Origin: Anaerolineae bacterium
GTDB lineage: Bacteria > Chloroflexota > Anaerolineae > J102
Reading direction: 5' to 3'
NCBI GenBank assembly: GCA_011371305.1
Contig: DRQW01000205.1
Span: 1-34,443, forward strand
Length of the DNA stretch: 34,443 nt
Shown: positions 18,663 to 28,541 of the stretch, one piece after another
Position numbering within the stretch: the stretch's first letter is position 1
How the letters are laid out: each line of letters opens with the position of its first letter
Position numbers and translations under genes: made by a program
Notes under the pieces: generated by a model
Databases searched by the model: none
What the model was told of the DNA's origin: nothing
The model's input: only the letters and a program-made list of their open reading frames with translations

Positions 18663-20851
18663 GGCAGGGTATAGATCACATGCAAATGAGGTTCACGAAA
18701 AATCAACAAATCCGCAGTTTGATCGTAATTGGTATATCCTTCGTTGAATTGAAGGCGCAAACGGTAGCGTTTCGTACCTAACGACTGCTGTAAAGTCTCG
18801 ACGATATCGTCCTGAACCTCGTTGGCCAGCAGATCTTCCTCCGAACACCAACGTGCTACAGCGCCCAATTCAGGCTCCCAGGCAAAGGCTTCGATGCTAA
18901 ATCCCTTGGATGGAGAAAGATAAGCCCGCAAGCAACCCAATTTCGTGAAGGGTTGGCCCATGGTCTTCACTTCCGAAAGGTCCAGCCAGGCTTCGATGAT
19001 CTGTGCTTGCATCGGAAGATCGGTGATATCGAAGCTGAGAATCATCTGAACGGTCGCATCCTTATGGGTGTCTCCTACCCTCCACTCGTTGGGAAATACC
19101 TCTTCCAAGGAAGTAAGTGCACCGCTTTCCTGGGATTGAGGGCTCAACGAGATCTGGATTGGGGGCGCTTCTGTCGAAACAGTTTCATGCCAGTCCGCAT
19201 GGATCGCAGGCCCCAGCCAAAAAACAGCTTGGCCGTTGCTTACGTATGTGGTCAGAATGTCCGGCGCGGCCGTGGGCTTGGTGGGATAGATCGCGGTTTT
19301 TACCCCGATTTCGGTTAAATAAGTCCGAACAGCGTCCGCAGCTTTCAGGAACGGTTCATTTTCTTGCACGACCAAAATGATGGGAAAATGGCCATCTGCC
19401 CCCGATTCACCCAGGATCTGACGGGCATAGACGGGATCATACGGGAAGTCATCCGAGGTGACGTTTTCGAGTCCAGGAAATGTGATGGGAATGGGGTCTT
19501 CGATTTTTAGGATCAATTGCAGAGCGCGCCAGTCGATGGCGGTGAGCACGGCCCGGCCGACGAAGGGATCCTCCAGTGGGCCGCCACCTCCCTGGACAGC
19601 GGGAGAAGGTGATGGTATCGGATCGATTTCTTCAGTCAATGCTGGAATGTCCAAGTTCAGGGTGGGGCCAATCCAAATGACACCCGCACCTTTTCCTAAA
19701 ACATCTTCGATGACAGCGGTGGCATGTTCAGGATCGATAGGAATGATCCCGACAAAGATATCGACTTTCGCAAGAAATGCCTCCAATCGGGATGCGGCGC
19801 GCATATAAGCTCCGTCTTCCATTACCACATAAAAGCCTATGGGGCCAGCGGCCCCAGCCGTTTTCAACAGGGCCTGTGCCCGATCGGGATTGTATGGGAA
19901 ATCCGCGGTGGTGCGGCCAGGAAGATCGGGGAGAGACACGGGGGCCGGCCCGGGAAAAAGGGAAATGCGCCCGAGTATGTCTTCCCAGTCGATGCTCATC
20001 ATGACTGCCCGTCCGATGGCCGGATCGGTCAGCGGGCCACCACCTCCCTGGATCTCGATAGGGGTTTGCCAATCCTCTGGAGCCACACCCTCCTCAATGG
20101 CCTCATCCCGCACCCGGTCATACCACGGGGTCAGCTTGGCTGCCTCCACAATGGTAGGAAGCTCGTTTAGGGACAGGGCTTCGCGCGGGGGTAAATCCCC
20201 GATCTGGAGCGAGGTCTCACCTGGTGTGGTGTACCACATGTGTCCCGCGGGGATGGTTTTCCAGGTTTCAGAAACCTGAGCAGTTTCGGGATCGATGACT
20301 GCCCGGACCTGGGCTTCGCCTTCCAGAACCGAAACCAGAGTGAGCTCCATCTCTGGCTGATAACTGATAACGACCCAGCTTCCCACGATCTGGACCATGC
20401 CGCTGGGGGTTTGTTGCAAATTGGCCACGCATCCTTGATAGACGGCTGTTCCTTCTTCCTGGCAGGTGACAGTAGCACCGCCATGTTGCATGGCCCGGCT
20501 ACATGCCGAAACACGCAGGCTGGTATCGAAGAAGATATGGATGGTACAGGTTTCGTTCGAGGCGAGCGCGCCGCGGAGCACACCTTCACCTGTGTCGTTG
20601 GTGGTGATCACCATGCCTCTGGACACTGGGCTGGGTGTGGCGCTGGTCAGCGGTTGCAGGGAAGACGCGTCCTTGCCCATGCTCACTTCAGGAGTGAGAC
20701 GTTGCAGGGTGAAACCTATGCCGCTATCCTGAACGTGACGGTTGTCGCGTTTGCAAGCTGCGGTCGTAAGCATCAGTCCGAGGATGACAATGCTCAACCA
20801 TACCCACCGCAGGTCAAATAGTCGATGTGTGGAAGGGGGATGGAGATTCAT
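18659..20851 (-). CDS. Lipoprotein with FecR-like segment and two tandem oligopeptide-binding-protein (SBP_bac_5)-like fragments
   Basis: Lipobox LTTAAC; repeats GGGGPLTDPAIGRAVMMSIDWEDIL...FPYNPDRAQALLKTAG and GGGGPLEDPFVGRAVLTAIDWRALQ...FPYDPVYARQILGESG; C-terminus resembles a DNRLRE-like beta domain. Confidence 0.7.
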   Translation of the reverse strand: MNLHPPSTHRLFDLRWVWLSIVILGLMLTTAACKRDNRHVQDSGIGFTLQRLTPEVSMGKDASSLQPLTSATPSPVSRGMVITTNDTGEGVLRGALASNETCTIHIFFDTSLRVSACSRAMQHGGATVTCQEEGTAVYQGCVANLQQTPSGMVQIVGSWVVISYQPEMELTLVSVLEGEAQVRAVIDPETAQVSETWKTIPAGHMWYTTPGETSLQIGDLPPREALSLNELPTIVEAAKLTPWYDRVRDEAIEEGVAPEDWQTPIEIQGGGGPLTDPAIGRAVMMSIDWEDILGRISLFPGPAPVSLPDLPGRTTADFPYNPDRAQALLKTAGAAGPIGFYVVMEDGAYMRAASRLEAFLAKVDIFVGIIPIDPEHATAVIEDVLGKGAGVIWIGPTLNLDIPALTEEIDPIPSPSPAVQGGGGPLEDPFVGRAVLTAIDWRALQLILKIEDPIPITFPGLENVTSDDFPYDPVYARQILGESGADGHFPIILVVQENEPFLKAADAVRTYLTEIGVKTAIYPTKPTAAPDILTTYVSNGQAVFWLGPAIHADWHETVSTEAPPIQISLSPQSQESGALTSLEEVFPNEWRVGDTHKDATVQMILSFDITDLPMQAQIIEAWLDLSEVKTMGQPFTKLGCLRAYLSPSKGFSIEAFAWEPELGAVARWCSEEDLLANEVQDDIVETLQQSLGTKRYRLRLQFNEGYTNYDQTADLLIFREPHLHVIYTLP

Positions 20852-20890
20852 CGGGGGTGCCTCGAAAAAGAATTTGGCGTTGGCTGCAGC

Positions 20891-21988
20891 CTATCCCACG
20901 GCTTTTTTTACCCAAATCTTATATTTTCCCGTACCGCGAGGGCGATAGTGTTTGATGCGGATGTAGTATTCGCCTGGATCCAGTTCGGCCCGGATGCGGG
21001 CGTTGAACCACCAGCCGCTGTCATCATCTTCCGCAATGAATTGTGTTTGGTCATCAGGCCCGAACAACGCCATCACGATATCGGTCCAGCCAGAAGTCTC
21101 GATTTCAAATCGTCCCTTTTCGGCCACAATGAAATGGAACCAGTCAATTTCCTCATGTTTGCCGATTTCTGCATCGACCCTGGGACCATCTACCTGGAGT
21201 TCCACCATCGGCTTTTTTCGCTGAGGATACACCGTGGCAATGAGTTCTTTATCCTTTTGTGAAAGCTCCATATTGCGCCAGGGCACTTCCCAGTCACCGA
21301 TGGTGAACTGGTTGGGAATTGGGTAGAGCATGATGGATTTGGGGTCGAATTCCGTGAATTGGGTGATATCTCGGCTGTATTTACGGAAGAGGTTGAGGTC
21401 CACCTGTTCACGGGTCCAGTTGTTGGGTGGGCCTGTAAAATAGGCATAGACGGCTTCTTTGTCCCAAGGGATACCCGCGGCCGGATTTTGATGCTCATGG
21501 ATTGCGCCCAGTGCATGTCCGAACTCATGGCGGACGACCCGAGCGTATTCATCGTCGGGCGTGTCGCGGGTCAACCAACCGAAATTCATGGTGGGTTGAT
21601 CTTTGGGCACCCCCAACGCATCGGTGCCGATGTAGGACCAGGAGCCAGGATATTGGAAGGAAATGCGAATTTCGGCATTGGGGTCATCCCCGAATTCGAA
21701 ATGAATATTGGCGTATTTCGTCCAATCCAATGCGAAGGGGATGATGCGTTGTTGGACGACGGGGTCCCCATCGAGGAAGCGAACGCGTAAAGTGCGTCCT
21801 GGTCGCCATTTTCGCCCTGTGAGGATGGCTAAGAAGGGAGGAGGCAAGGGAGGCATGGCAAAGCCTGGGGCAAAACTGAATGCAGGTGCGTTATCGGAAT
21901 TTTCTTCCACGGCCAGGCGAGCCGCATCGGGCAACATGGCTTGGGTTAGAAATTTATCAATGCAGACTTTGATAATTTCATCGGGCAT
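20891..21988 (-). CDS. Astacin-like (M12A-type) zinc metalloprotease with C-terminal PPC-like domain
   Basis: HEFGHALGAIHEHQ (HExxHxxGxxH), Met-turn SIMLYP, C-terminal DWFHFIVAEKGRFEIETSG...LDPGEYYIRIKHY. ATG at 21988 follows GGAGGT; the TTG at 22000 is an alternative. Confidence 0.85.
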   Translation of the reverse strand: MPDEIIKVCIDKFLTQAMLPDAARLAVEENSDNAPAFSFAPGFAMPPLPPPFLAILTGRKWRPGRTLRVRFLDGDPVVQQRIIPFALDWTKYANIHFEFGDDPNAEIRISFQYPGSWSYIGTDALGVPKDQPTMNFGWLTRDTPDDEYARVVRHEFGHALGAIHEHQNPAAGIPWDKEAVYAYFTGPPNNWTREQVDLNLFRKYSRDITQFTEFDPKSIMLYPIPNQFTIGDWEVPWRNMELSQKDKELIATVYPQRKKPMVELQVDGPRVDAEIGKHEEIDWFHFIVAEKGRFEIETSGWTDIVMALFGPDDQTQFIAEDDDSGWWFNARIRAELDPGEYYIRIKHYRPRGTGKYKIWVKKAVG

Positions 21989-22274
21989 GATGACCTCCAA
22001 TGGGTTGAAAGGCTAGGTAGCAAAAAATGGAAAACGGGAAAGCAAAGGTTTTTTCGGTGGGTGTTATTTCTGAAGCCGCACATCCTTCCCCCTATTGTAA
22101 CATCTCCTTTCAATGATTAAACGCCGGGCTGGATGGTTTTTCGGTGACCAAGGTCCGCTGCACCACAAACCATGGCTTGCACCATGAAGATACCCCAGGA
22201 ACCAGAACAGAATGTGGGTCGTTCACAGGGGAAATCGTTTACCAAATTTTCTTCTCACCGACATCGAACGTTGG

Positions 22275-22991
22275 TTATTCCCACATTTGACGGAGCACAT
22301 CCGCGGCATCCCGTAGCACCTCCAGCGCATTGACCCGCACGACGCGCTGATTTTCCCAAACCGGTCCGGGTTCGTCGAAGACCCAGTCTTCCGGCTCCTC
22401 AATATAAAGGTGAATGCGTCCATCCGGGCCAAATAGTGCCAGGTCCGCCTCTGGCCGATCGCCCATATCTACCGGATACCAGCATTCTACGGCCAAGCCA
22501 CGTTCTCGCACGGCCGTGTACAGCTTTTTTCGAGCAGCTTCCCGCAACCACAGGTCACTGACATCCTGGGCCTGGAGTAGCCGCTCCAGGGTTGTGATCA
22601 GAAAGGTAAGCCTGGGATGGCGTTTGTTGGTGATAGGTGTTTTCAAGGGGATAAAATCGCCTAGCTCGAGTTTGAAATACTGGTCGTGGGCGCGAGGGTG
22701 GTCCGGTTCGTCGGGGATGAGCTCCCGACGCGTGACGATGTGATAGCGGAGAATGGGCGCATAAATGTTGATCCGTCTGCCTTGTGCCCCGAATTTTCCC
22801 GTCTGATAAAGTGCGAGATACTCCGCCGCGATCTGTCTGGGGGCGCGCTTCACTGGAATGCGATACCAGTGTTCTTTTAGTGCGCGCTGGAGGTCCTTTT
22901 CGTTGTTGACCACGGCAACCAGGACAGGAGTCCACGCGTCCGCGGGGGAGGTATGACGATAGACTGGCCGGTTGCGTTGCAGTTGGGTCAT
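22275..22991 (-). CDS. Hypothetical protein
   Basis: About 238 aa in a long ORF; ATG at 22991 preferred over TTG at 23006. No confident family. Confidence 0.65.
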   Translation of the reverse strand: MTQLQRNRPVYRHTSPADAWTPVLVAVVNNEKDLQRALKEHWYRIPVKRAPRQIAAEYLALYQTGKFGAQGRRINIYAPILRYHIVTRRELIPDEPDHPRAHDQYFKLELGDFIPLKTPITNKRHPRLTFLITTLERLLQAQDVSDLWLREAARKKLYTAVRERGLAVECWYPVDMGDRPEADLALFGPDGRIHLYIEEPEDWVFDEPGPVWENQRVVRVNALEVLRDAADVLRQMWE

Positions 22992-23075
22992 GGTGGTAAT
23001 GCGCAAGCAACGGGGGGTGGTTTTCGTGCTTTTTATTGTACCTGTTCAGCTGCGACGGACAAACTTACCTGCTCC

Positions 23076-23615
23076 TTAAGGTATTTTTGGACCGGATGGC
23101 GTCCAACGCACGAAGCCCGCGGCGATAGCATCTTCTTCACGGCAGAACCATGTTTCCCCCCGCTGGACGGGGTAGATGGCATCTTCGGGAAGGACGTAGA
23201 GCTTCATTCCATCTAACCTGGCCCGAAAGCCTTTGACCACACACCCCTCGGGGGGTTGGATGCAACCTTGCATACAGGGAATGGGGGTGGGCGTAGGAGT
23301 GGGTAAAGGCTTCCCTGAGATGGTTACTTTCTTGCTGATGAGAAGCCGATCACCCGGCTGAATGACATCGGGATTGGAGAGTTCGTTCACTTGAATCAGA
23401 ACTTCGATGTCCACTCCGACTTTTTGGGAGATTGTCCACAGGGTATCGCCTGGTTTCACGATGTAGTAATAGGGGGTTGGTGTCGGGGTAGGCGTTGATG
23501 CCGCTTGGTCGATTTCTCCGGGCGCTGACTGAGTGATCTGGAATATGTTGTTTGCGCAGGCGGCAAGGAACCAGATGGCACAAAGGAATGAAAGAAAGCG
23601 AAACGCGCTTTTCAT
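23076..23615 (-). CDS. LysM-domain lipoprotein
   Basis: Lipobox FLAAC; TPTPTPTP linker; LysM YYIVKPGDTLWTISQKVGVDIEVLIQVNELSNPDVIQPGDRLLI. Confidence 0.9.
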   Translation of the reverse strand: MKSAFRFLSFLCAIWFLAACANNIFQITQSAPGEIDQAASTPTPTPTPYYYIVKPGDTLWTISQKVGVDIEVLIQVNELSNPDVIQPGDRLLISKKVTISGKPLPTPTPTPIPCMQGCIQPPEGCVVKGFRARLDGMKLYVLPEDAIYPVQRGETWFCREEDAIAAGFVRWTPSGPKIP

Positions 23616-23664
23616 GATCAGCTTCCCTGAAAAACCATAGTCACTGAGATACAGGGGTCACAGA

Positions 23665-26019
23665 TCATTCGCCGTATTGGTTGGATGCTTGAAGATGCAC
23701 GGAGGTTTTCATCTTCTCCGCACTAAGGACCCACTGGCGTGGTGGCAGTAATTTGGGTTGTTTGACCAGAGGGCGCTTGTTGGGCGTTGTGTCGCAGTCA
23801 TTGAGATGTTGAACCGCGCGCAGAAAACGCTTTCGGACCCAATTTCGGGCCGCAGCCGCGGATCGGGTGTCTTTGGGTAAGGGAAGGAAATAGGCTTCTG
23901 GTGGGGATGGGGCTGCACCAGCGGGCAAGCAGTAACCGCGATCGCGTCCTGTGGGTAGGCTCGTGGGCAGGCTGGCAGGATAGACTTCCTCTACCATCCG
24001 AGGGCAACGAGGCGTGAATTTCCCAGGCAACCAATCGCAAACAGGAATGGTGACCGTATCGGGCGGAAGGATAAAACCCTGGGGCAAAACACCATCCGCA
24101 TACCCTAAGGCATCGTACAAAGACTCATCTGCCCAGATAGCTTCCATCACATCGTGCCAGATGGGGCCGGCCGTGTAAACACCGACTGCATTGCGCATAG
24201 GTTTGTTGTTGGTATTTCCTATCCATACTCCCACGGCGAGATAAGAGGTAAAGCCGACGGTGAGATTATCACGCCAGCCGTCCGTGGTGCCGGTCTTGAC
24301 TGCGGTGATCTGGCTGGTGTCCAGCGGGGATGGACGGGGGAACATCATGCGGCGGGCCCGGGCGTCGCTGAGGATGCTGGTGAGTTGATAGGCCGCGAGG
24401 GGGGAAATGGCCTGCCGTTGTGTCTCCCTGGGCTTGGCCTGAAACACCACCCGCCCCGCGCCATCTCGTATCTCGGTGATGGGATAAAGGGGCGTGTAAA
24501 CTCCTTGGTTGGCGATAGTGGCGAAGGCGTGGGTGAGTTCAAGCAGGGGAACTTCGTAGCCACCCACTGCCAAGGAGAGCCCATATTGGTCTTGGGGTTG
24601 GCGCCAAGCCTTGATGCCCAGTTTCTCCGCGGTCTCTAGCACAGCGGGGATTCCGATGGCCTGAAGCAGTTTGACCGCGGGCACATTCAGGGAGTTGGCC
24701 AGGGCCATCCGCAACCGCAAGGGGCCATAAAAACGCCCGGTGATGTTGCGAGGAGCGTATCGACGTCGGCCATCCAGCGTGTAATACACAGGCAGATCCC
24801 AGATGATGGATGCCGGGCTCCATCCCCGTTCAAATGCTGCAGCGTAAACAATGGGTTTGATGGCAGAACCGGGTTGGCGGGGTACGGTGGTCATATTCAC
24901 CTGGCCCGCGATCTTTTTGTCGTTGAAATCGATGCTACCCACCATGGCCAGTATCCCACCACTTTGCGGTTGGATGATAACCACGGCTGCATTGGAAAAG
25001 CGATATTTCTTCCCTTTACGCTTAACCTGAGCCCGAGCAATGCGCTCCGCCAGAGCCTGATAACGCAAGTCCAACGAGGTGTGGACTTGGTAGCCACGAT
25101 GGATGCCCTCTGTGCCAAAGCGCTCGATAAGGATATCTCGGATGTAATTCACGAAGTGAGGTGCGCGGTTCCGAGGGCGTTGATAGGGGTGAAACAGCAC
25201 AGGTTGGGCCCGTAACGCATCCGCCTCGGAGGAAGTCAGGAAACCTGCTTCTTGCATCAGCGAAATGACGGTGCGTTGGCGCTCCAACGCGCGTTCCGGA
25301 TAGCGGAAGGGATCATACATCGCGGGCGCCTGGGGAAGACCGGCTAGTAGTGCTGCTTCTGCTAGAGTTAATTCGGAAAGAGATTTGTTGAAATAGACCT
25401 CCGCGGCGGCAGCTATCCCATATGCCTGATTTCCGTAATAGACCATGTTCAGGTACATGGCCAGGATTTCTTCTTTTGTGTAGTAAGTTTCCAGAAACTG
25501 GGCCAGTTCGACTTCTTTCAATTTACGTTGGATGGATTGTTCATAACGTTCGCTGGGTGACAAAAACAATATACGGGCCAATTGCTGGGTGATGGTGCTT
25601 CCTCCGGAAACAATGGTTTCAGATTGGGTGTTTTGCCACAGTGCTCGGACAATTGCCAGATAATCAATCCCTTGGTGTTGGAAAAATCGTCGGTCTTCGG
25701 TGGCGATGGTTGCCTGAATGACGATATCGGGAATCTCGTTGTAGCCTACGATGGTGCGTCTCCCCCGGTCGTCGATATCTGCGAGAAGGATGCCGCGGCG
25801 GTCGTAGATGCGTGTGGTTTGAAAAGGCTCTTCGCCGCTCAGTGAGGTGATGAGTTCGATGACGCGAGCCGCGTCAGGGGGCGGGGCCGGATCTGATTCG
25901 GCCTGGGTGGGGCGTGGAGGGGAGATGGATAGCAGCAACCCCAGCACGAGTACAATGGCCAGAGCGCGCTGAAACGCGCGTAAGAGGGTAGGATGAAGTG
26001 AAAAACGAATATCCATCAT
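23665..26019 (-). CDS. Class A penicillin-binding protein (PBP1A/PbpC-like transglycosylase/transpeptidase)
   Basis: GT51 motif ATEDRRFFQHQGIDYLAIVRAL; transpeptidase SAIK, SLN and KTGTTDGWRDNLTVGFT. Start near 26016/26019 (two adjacent ATGs). Confidence 0.93.
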   Translation of the reverse strand: MMDIRFSLHPTLLRAFQRALAIVLVLGLLLSISPPRPTQAESDPAPPPDAARVIELITSLSGEEPFQTTRIYDRRGILLADIDDRGRRTIVGYNEIPDIVIQATIATEDRRFFQHQGIDYLAIVRALWQNTQSETIVSGGSTITQQLARILFLSPSERYEQSIQRKLKEVELAQFLETYYTKEEILAMYLNMVYYGNQAYGIAAAAEVYFNKSLSELTLAEAALLAGLPQAPAMYDPFRYPERALERQRTVISLMQEAGFLTSSEADALRAQPVLFHPYQRPRNRAPHFVNYIRDILIERFGTEGIHRGYQVHTSLDLRYQALAERIARAQVKRKGKKYRFSNAAVVIIQPQSGGILAMVGSIDFNDKKIAGQVNMTTVPRQPGSAIKPIVYAAAFERGWSPASIIWDLPVYYTLDGRRRYAPRNITGRFYGPLRLRMALANSLNVPAVKLLQAIGIPAVLETAEKLGIKAWRQPQDQYGLSLAVGGYEVPLLELTHAFATIANQGVYTPLYPITEIRDGAGRVVFQAKPRETQRQAISPLAAYQLTSILSDARARRMMFPRPSPLDTSQITAVKTGTTDGWRDNLTVGFTSYLAVGVWIGNTNNKPMRNAVGVYTAGPIWHDVMEAIWADESLYDALGYADGVLPQGFILPPDTVTIPVCDWLPGKFTPRCPRMVEEVYPASLPTSLPTGRDRGYCLPAGAAPSPPEAYFLPLPKDTRSAAAARNWVRKRFLRAVQHLNDCDTTPNKRPLVKQPKLLPPRQWVLSAEKMKTSVHLQASNQYGE

Positions 26020-26348
26020 CGGTGTGTGGGGAGATAAGTAGGAACACAGGTGGTCCCGTAGGTAGACCGATGGGCCGGTAACGTAGTAAACCAAGTTGTC
26101 CAGTGAACACGGGGCCTGACGAATGCCTCGGTTTTCTGTATTCCTGATTCATCGGACTATCCACCACGCATTCCATCCATATCGAGGCACCACGCGTAAA
26201 TCATGCTTAAAACAAATGACGAAAATCGACTAAAAAAGATACGCACTCGAACCAAGTTCAGCCCACCACATATGGTTTCCCCCCCGTTTTTGTGTCACGA
26301 TATCCGTTGAAAAAGCAGGCGTTTTCAGCGGTCTGTGCCTGGTATGCG

Positions 26349-26831
26349 TCAGTAGGTTTGCATCATGCCCGTTTTCTCGAAGGCCCGAAGTGCTTTCAGT
26401 GCGTGTGAGACTTCGTCGTGTAAGTTGGGAGGCATTCTATCGCCCGGAAAGAATCGTACACCCCAATTGATATCTACTGGACGCAGATCACCTTCCCAAC
26501 GTGTTACCAGGAACAGGGTGGCATACATTTGGAAGAAGTCCCCGTACATGGCATCGGGCCGAAACTGGCTTTCATCGACTCGGGCGATGGGGATAGGATT
26601 GATGGCCTGCAAACCCGTAAGTTCTCGTATCGTCCGCAGCACCGCGTCATACACCGACTCATCCACCGCCGCGAATCCACCCGGCAACCGCCATTGGGTT
26701 TCCAAAGGATGCTTAATCAACAAGATCGCGCCCGAATCATCCCATAGCAACGCTTTTGCCTTAGGCGCGACCTTGCGCCGTCGCAGAGTGCGATCTCGAA
26801 GGCGGGCGAGGAACGAAGTAAGCGAAGACAT
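26349..26831 (-). CDS. Nudix-fold protein with partly degenerate Nudix box
   Basis: KALLWDDSGAILLIKHPLETQWRLPGGFAAVDESVYDAVLRTIRELTGL. Confidence 0.8.
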   Translation of the reverse strand: MSSLTSFLARLRDRTLRRRKVAPKAKALLWDDSGAILLIKHPLETQWRLPGGFAAVDESVYDAVLRTIRELTGLQAINPIPIARVDESQFRPDAMYGDFFQMYATLFLVTRWEGDLRPVDINWGVRFFPGDRMPPNLHDEVSHALKALRAFEKTGMMQTY

Positions 26832-27024
26832 AAAGCTTCCGATTGGAGCTCAACCTATGGCTACCTTTCCGAATCCCTACGGGCTGGTAGAATAGCCCAA
26901 AAGGGGCTTGGTGGTCCGCCGCTCATGGATTCAGCTCCAAGCGCAAAGAAGGGAAGAACTTCGATTTCGGAAATGCCTTCTGTTTAGCTTTCCTGGTTCG
27001 GGCGGGTGTTTCCAGCCTGTAGAT

Positions 27025-28392
27025 TTAACTTACCAGACTCGCGGCAATGCGAGGGATAGGTTCGATCCCGTGTTCCTTTATCCAGCGCTCCAACGCAAGC
27101 AAGGCCCGCTCCGCATATTTGCGATATCGTTCTCGCTTGCGCCGAACCCGGGGTTGCAAAGGCGGTAGCAAGCCGAAGTTGGCTTTCATGGGTTGGAAAG
27201 CTGAGGGCTCGGCATGGGTCACATACCAGAACAACGCGCCCATCATGGTCTCCCGAGGCATGACCAAGGGATTCTGGTCCGAAAGCAACCGGGCCATGTT
27301 CAGACCGGCCAGAAGACCGCCCGCGGTAGAGCCGACATAGCCTTCCGTGCCGATGATCTGACCAGCGAAGAAAAGGTCATCACGATCATGCCATTGTAGC
27401 GTGGGACGCAGGAGCACGGGCGAGTTGATGAATGTATTGCGGTGCATCTGGCCAAGGCGAACGAATTCTGCTTCCTCTAGGCCCGGGATCATGCGGAAAA
27501 TGCGTCGTTGTTCCGGCCAACGAATGTTCGTCTGGAACCCCACCAGATTGTATAGGGTCCCTGCCAGGTTATCTTGTCGGAGCTGAACCACCGCGAAAGG
27601 GCGCTTACCAGTGCGTGGATCCCGGAGCCCCACCGGCCGCATCGGCCCAAACGCCAGCGCATCATCCCCGCGCATGGCCAGTACCTCTACCGGCAAGCAC
27701 GCCTCGAAAAACCGTTCATCATCTTGCTCAAACGGGCGCAATTCGATGCGCTCCGCCTCGCGCAGGGCCTTTACAAAGGCCCGATACTCTTCCTCCGTCA
27801 GTGGACAATTGATATAGTCGCCCTCGCCCTCGCCGCTGTCTCGGTCATAGCGGGATTGTCGCCAGCAGGGAGGCATCTTGATGGATTCGAGGGTGACGAT
27901 GGGAGCGAGCGCGTCGTAAAAATAGAGATAATCCTGGCCCGCGAGCTCGCGGATGCGTTCGGCCAGGGGCGCGGAGGTGAGGGGACCTGTGGCGATAATC
28001 GTCGGACCGGAGGGAATATCCGTGACCTCTTCCCGGATTACCTGAATGTTTGGGTGATGGGTGATCGCCTGGGTGACATAATCGCTGAACTCCTCGCGGC
28101 CCACGGCCAATGCCCCTCCCGCGGGCAAGGCGGTCGCGTCCGCGGCCTCGATGATCAACGAGCCCAGGCGACGCAGTTCCTCTTTGAGAAGCCCCATGGC
28201 CCGGTCGAGCGATCGTGCCCCCAAGGAGTTAGAGCAGACCAGCTCTGCGAATTTATCGGTTTGATGCGCCTCGGTGAATCTCTTTGGGCGCATTTCATAC
28301 AGATGCACGGTGAAACCTCGGTTCGCGAGCTGCCAGGCCGCTTCCGATCCGGCCAGCCCCGCACCGATGACAATCACAGGTTGGTTGGACAT
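27025..28392 (-). CDS. trmFO: Methylenetetrahydrofolate--tRNA-(uracil-5-)-methyltransferase
   Basis: [67 protein letters not shown]. Confidence 0.95.
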   Translation of the reverse strand: MSNQPVIVIGAGLAGSEAAWQLANRGFTVHLYEMRPKRFTEAHQTDKFAELVCSNSLGARSLDRAMGLLKEELRRLGSLIIEAADATALPAGGALAVGREEFSDYVTQAITHHPNIQVIREEVTDIPSGPTIIATGPLTSAPLAERIRELAGQDYLYFYDALAPIVTLESIKMPPCWRQSRYDRDSGEGEGDYINCPLTEEEYRAFVKALREAERIELRPFEQDDERFFEACLPVEVLAMRGDDALAFGPMRPVGLRDPRTGKRPFAVVQLRQDNLAGTLYNLVGFQTNIRWPEQRRIFRMIPGLEEAEFVRLGQMHRNTFINSPVLLRPTLQWHDRDDLFFAGQIIGTEGYVGSTAGGLLAGLNMARLLSDQNPLVMPRETMMGALFWYVTHAEPSAFQPMKANFGLLPPLQPRVRRKRERYRKYAERALLALERWIKEHGIEPIPRIAASLVS

Positions 28393-28471
28393 ATTTTGGA
28401 AAAAATGTGATGGGGTTGAGGTATGATTTTATGTCATTTTACAGGAATTGGACCGCGAATGCAAGGAGTGC

Positions 28472-28521
28472 CAAAAAAGAGAAGCCCGCTGGCGGTCAAG
28501 CGTACCTTCGGGCCAGCGGGC
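28472..28521 (-). terminator. Intrinsic terminator of the cyclase-family gene
   Basis: Perfect 10-bp inverted repeat GCCCGCTGGC (28484-28493)/GCCAGCGGGC (28512-28521); minus strand continues into TTCTCTTTTTTGG. Confidence 0.7.
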
Positions 28522-28541
28522 AGCTCCGTCTAGAAATGATG

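Noticed and set aside
26305-26327. Inverted repeat TGAAAA...TTTTCA downstream of the Nudix gene
   Set aside because: Six-bp AT-rich stem with no adjacent U-tract on the relevant strand; too weak to call a terminator.
27047-27080. tRNA T-arm-like string GGTTCGATCCC
   Set aside because: Lies inside the trmFO coding region and lacks the rest of a cloverleaf.
27574-28410. 278-aa plus-strand ORF opposite trmFO
   Set aside because: Antisense to a strongly supported trmFO gene; no domain signature.
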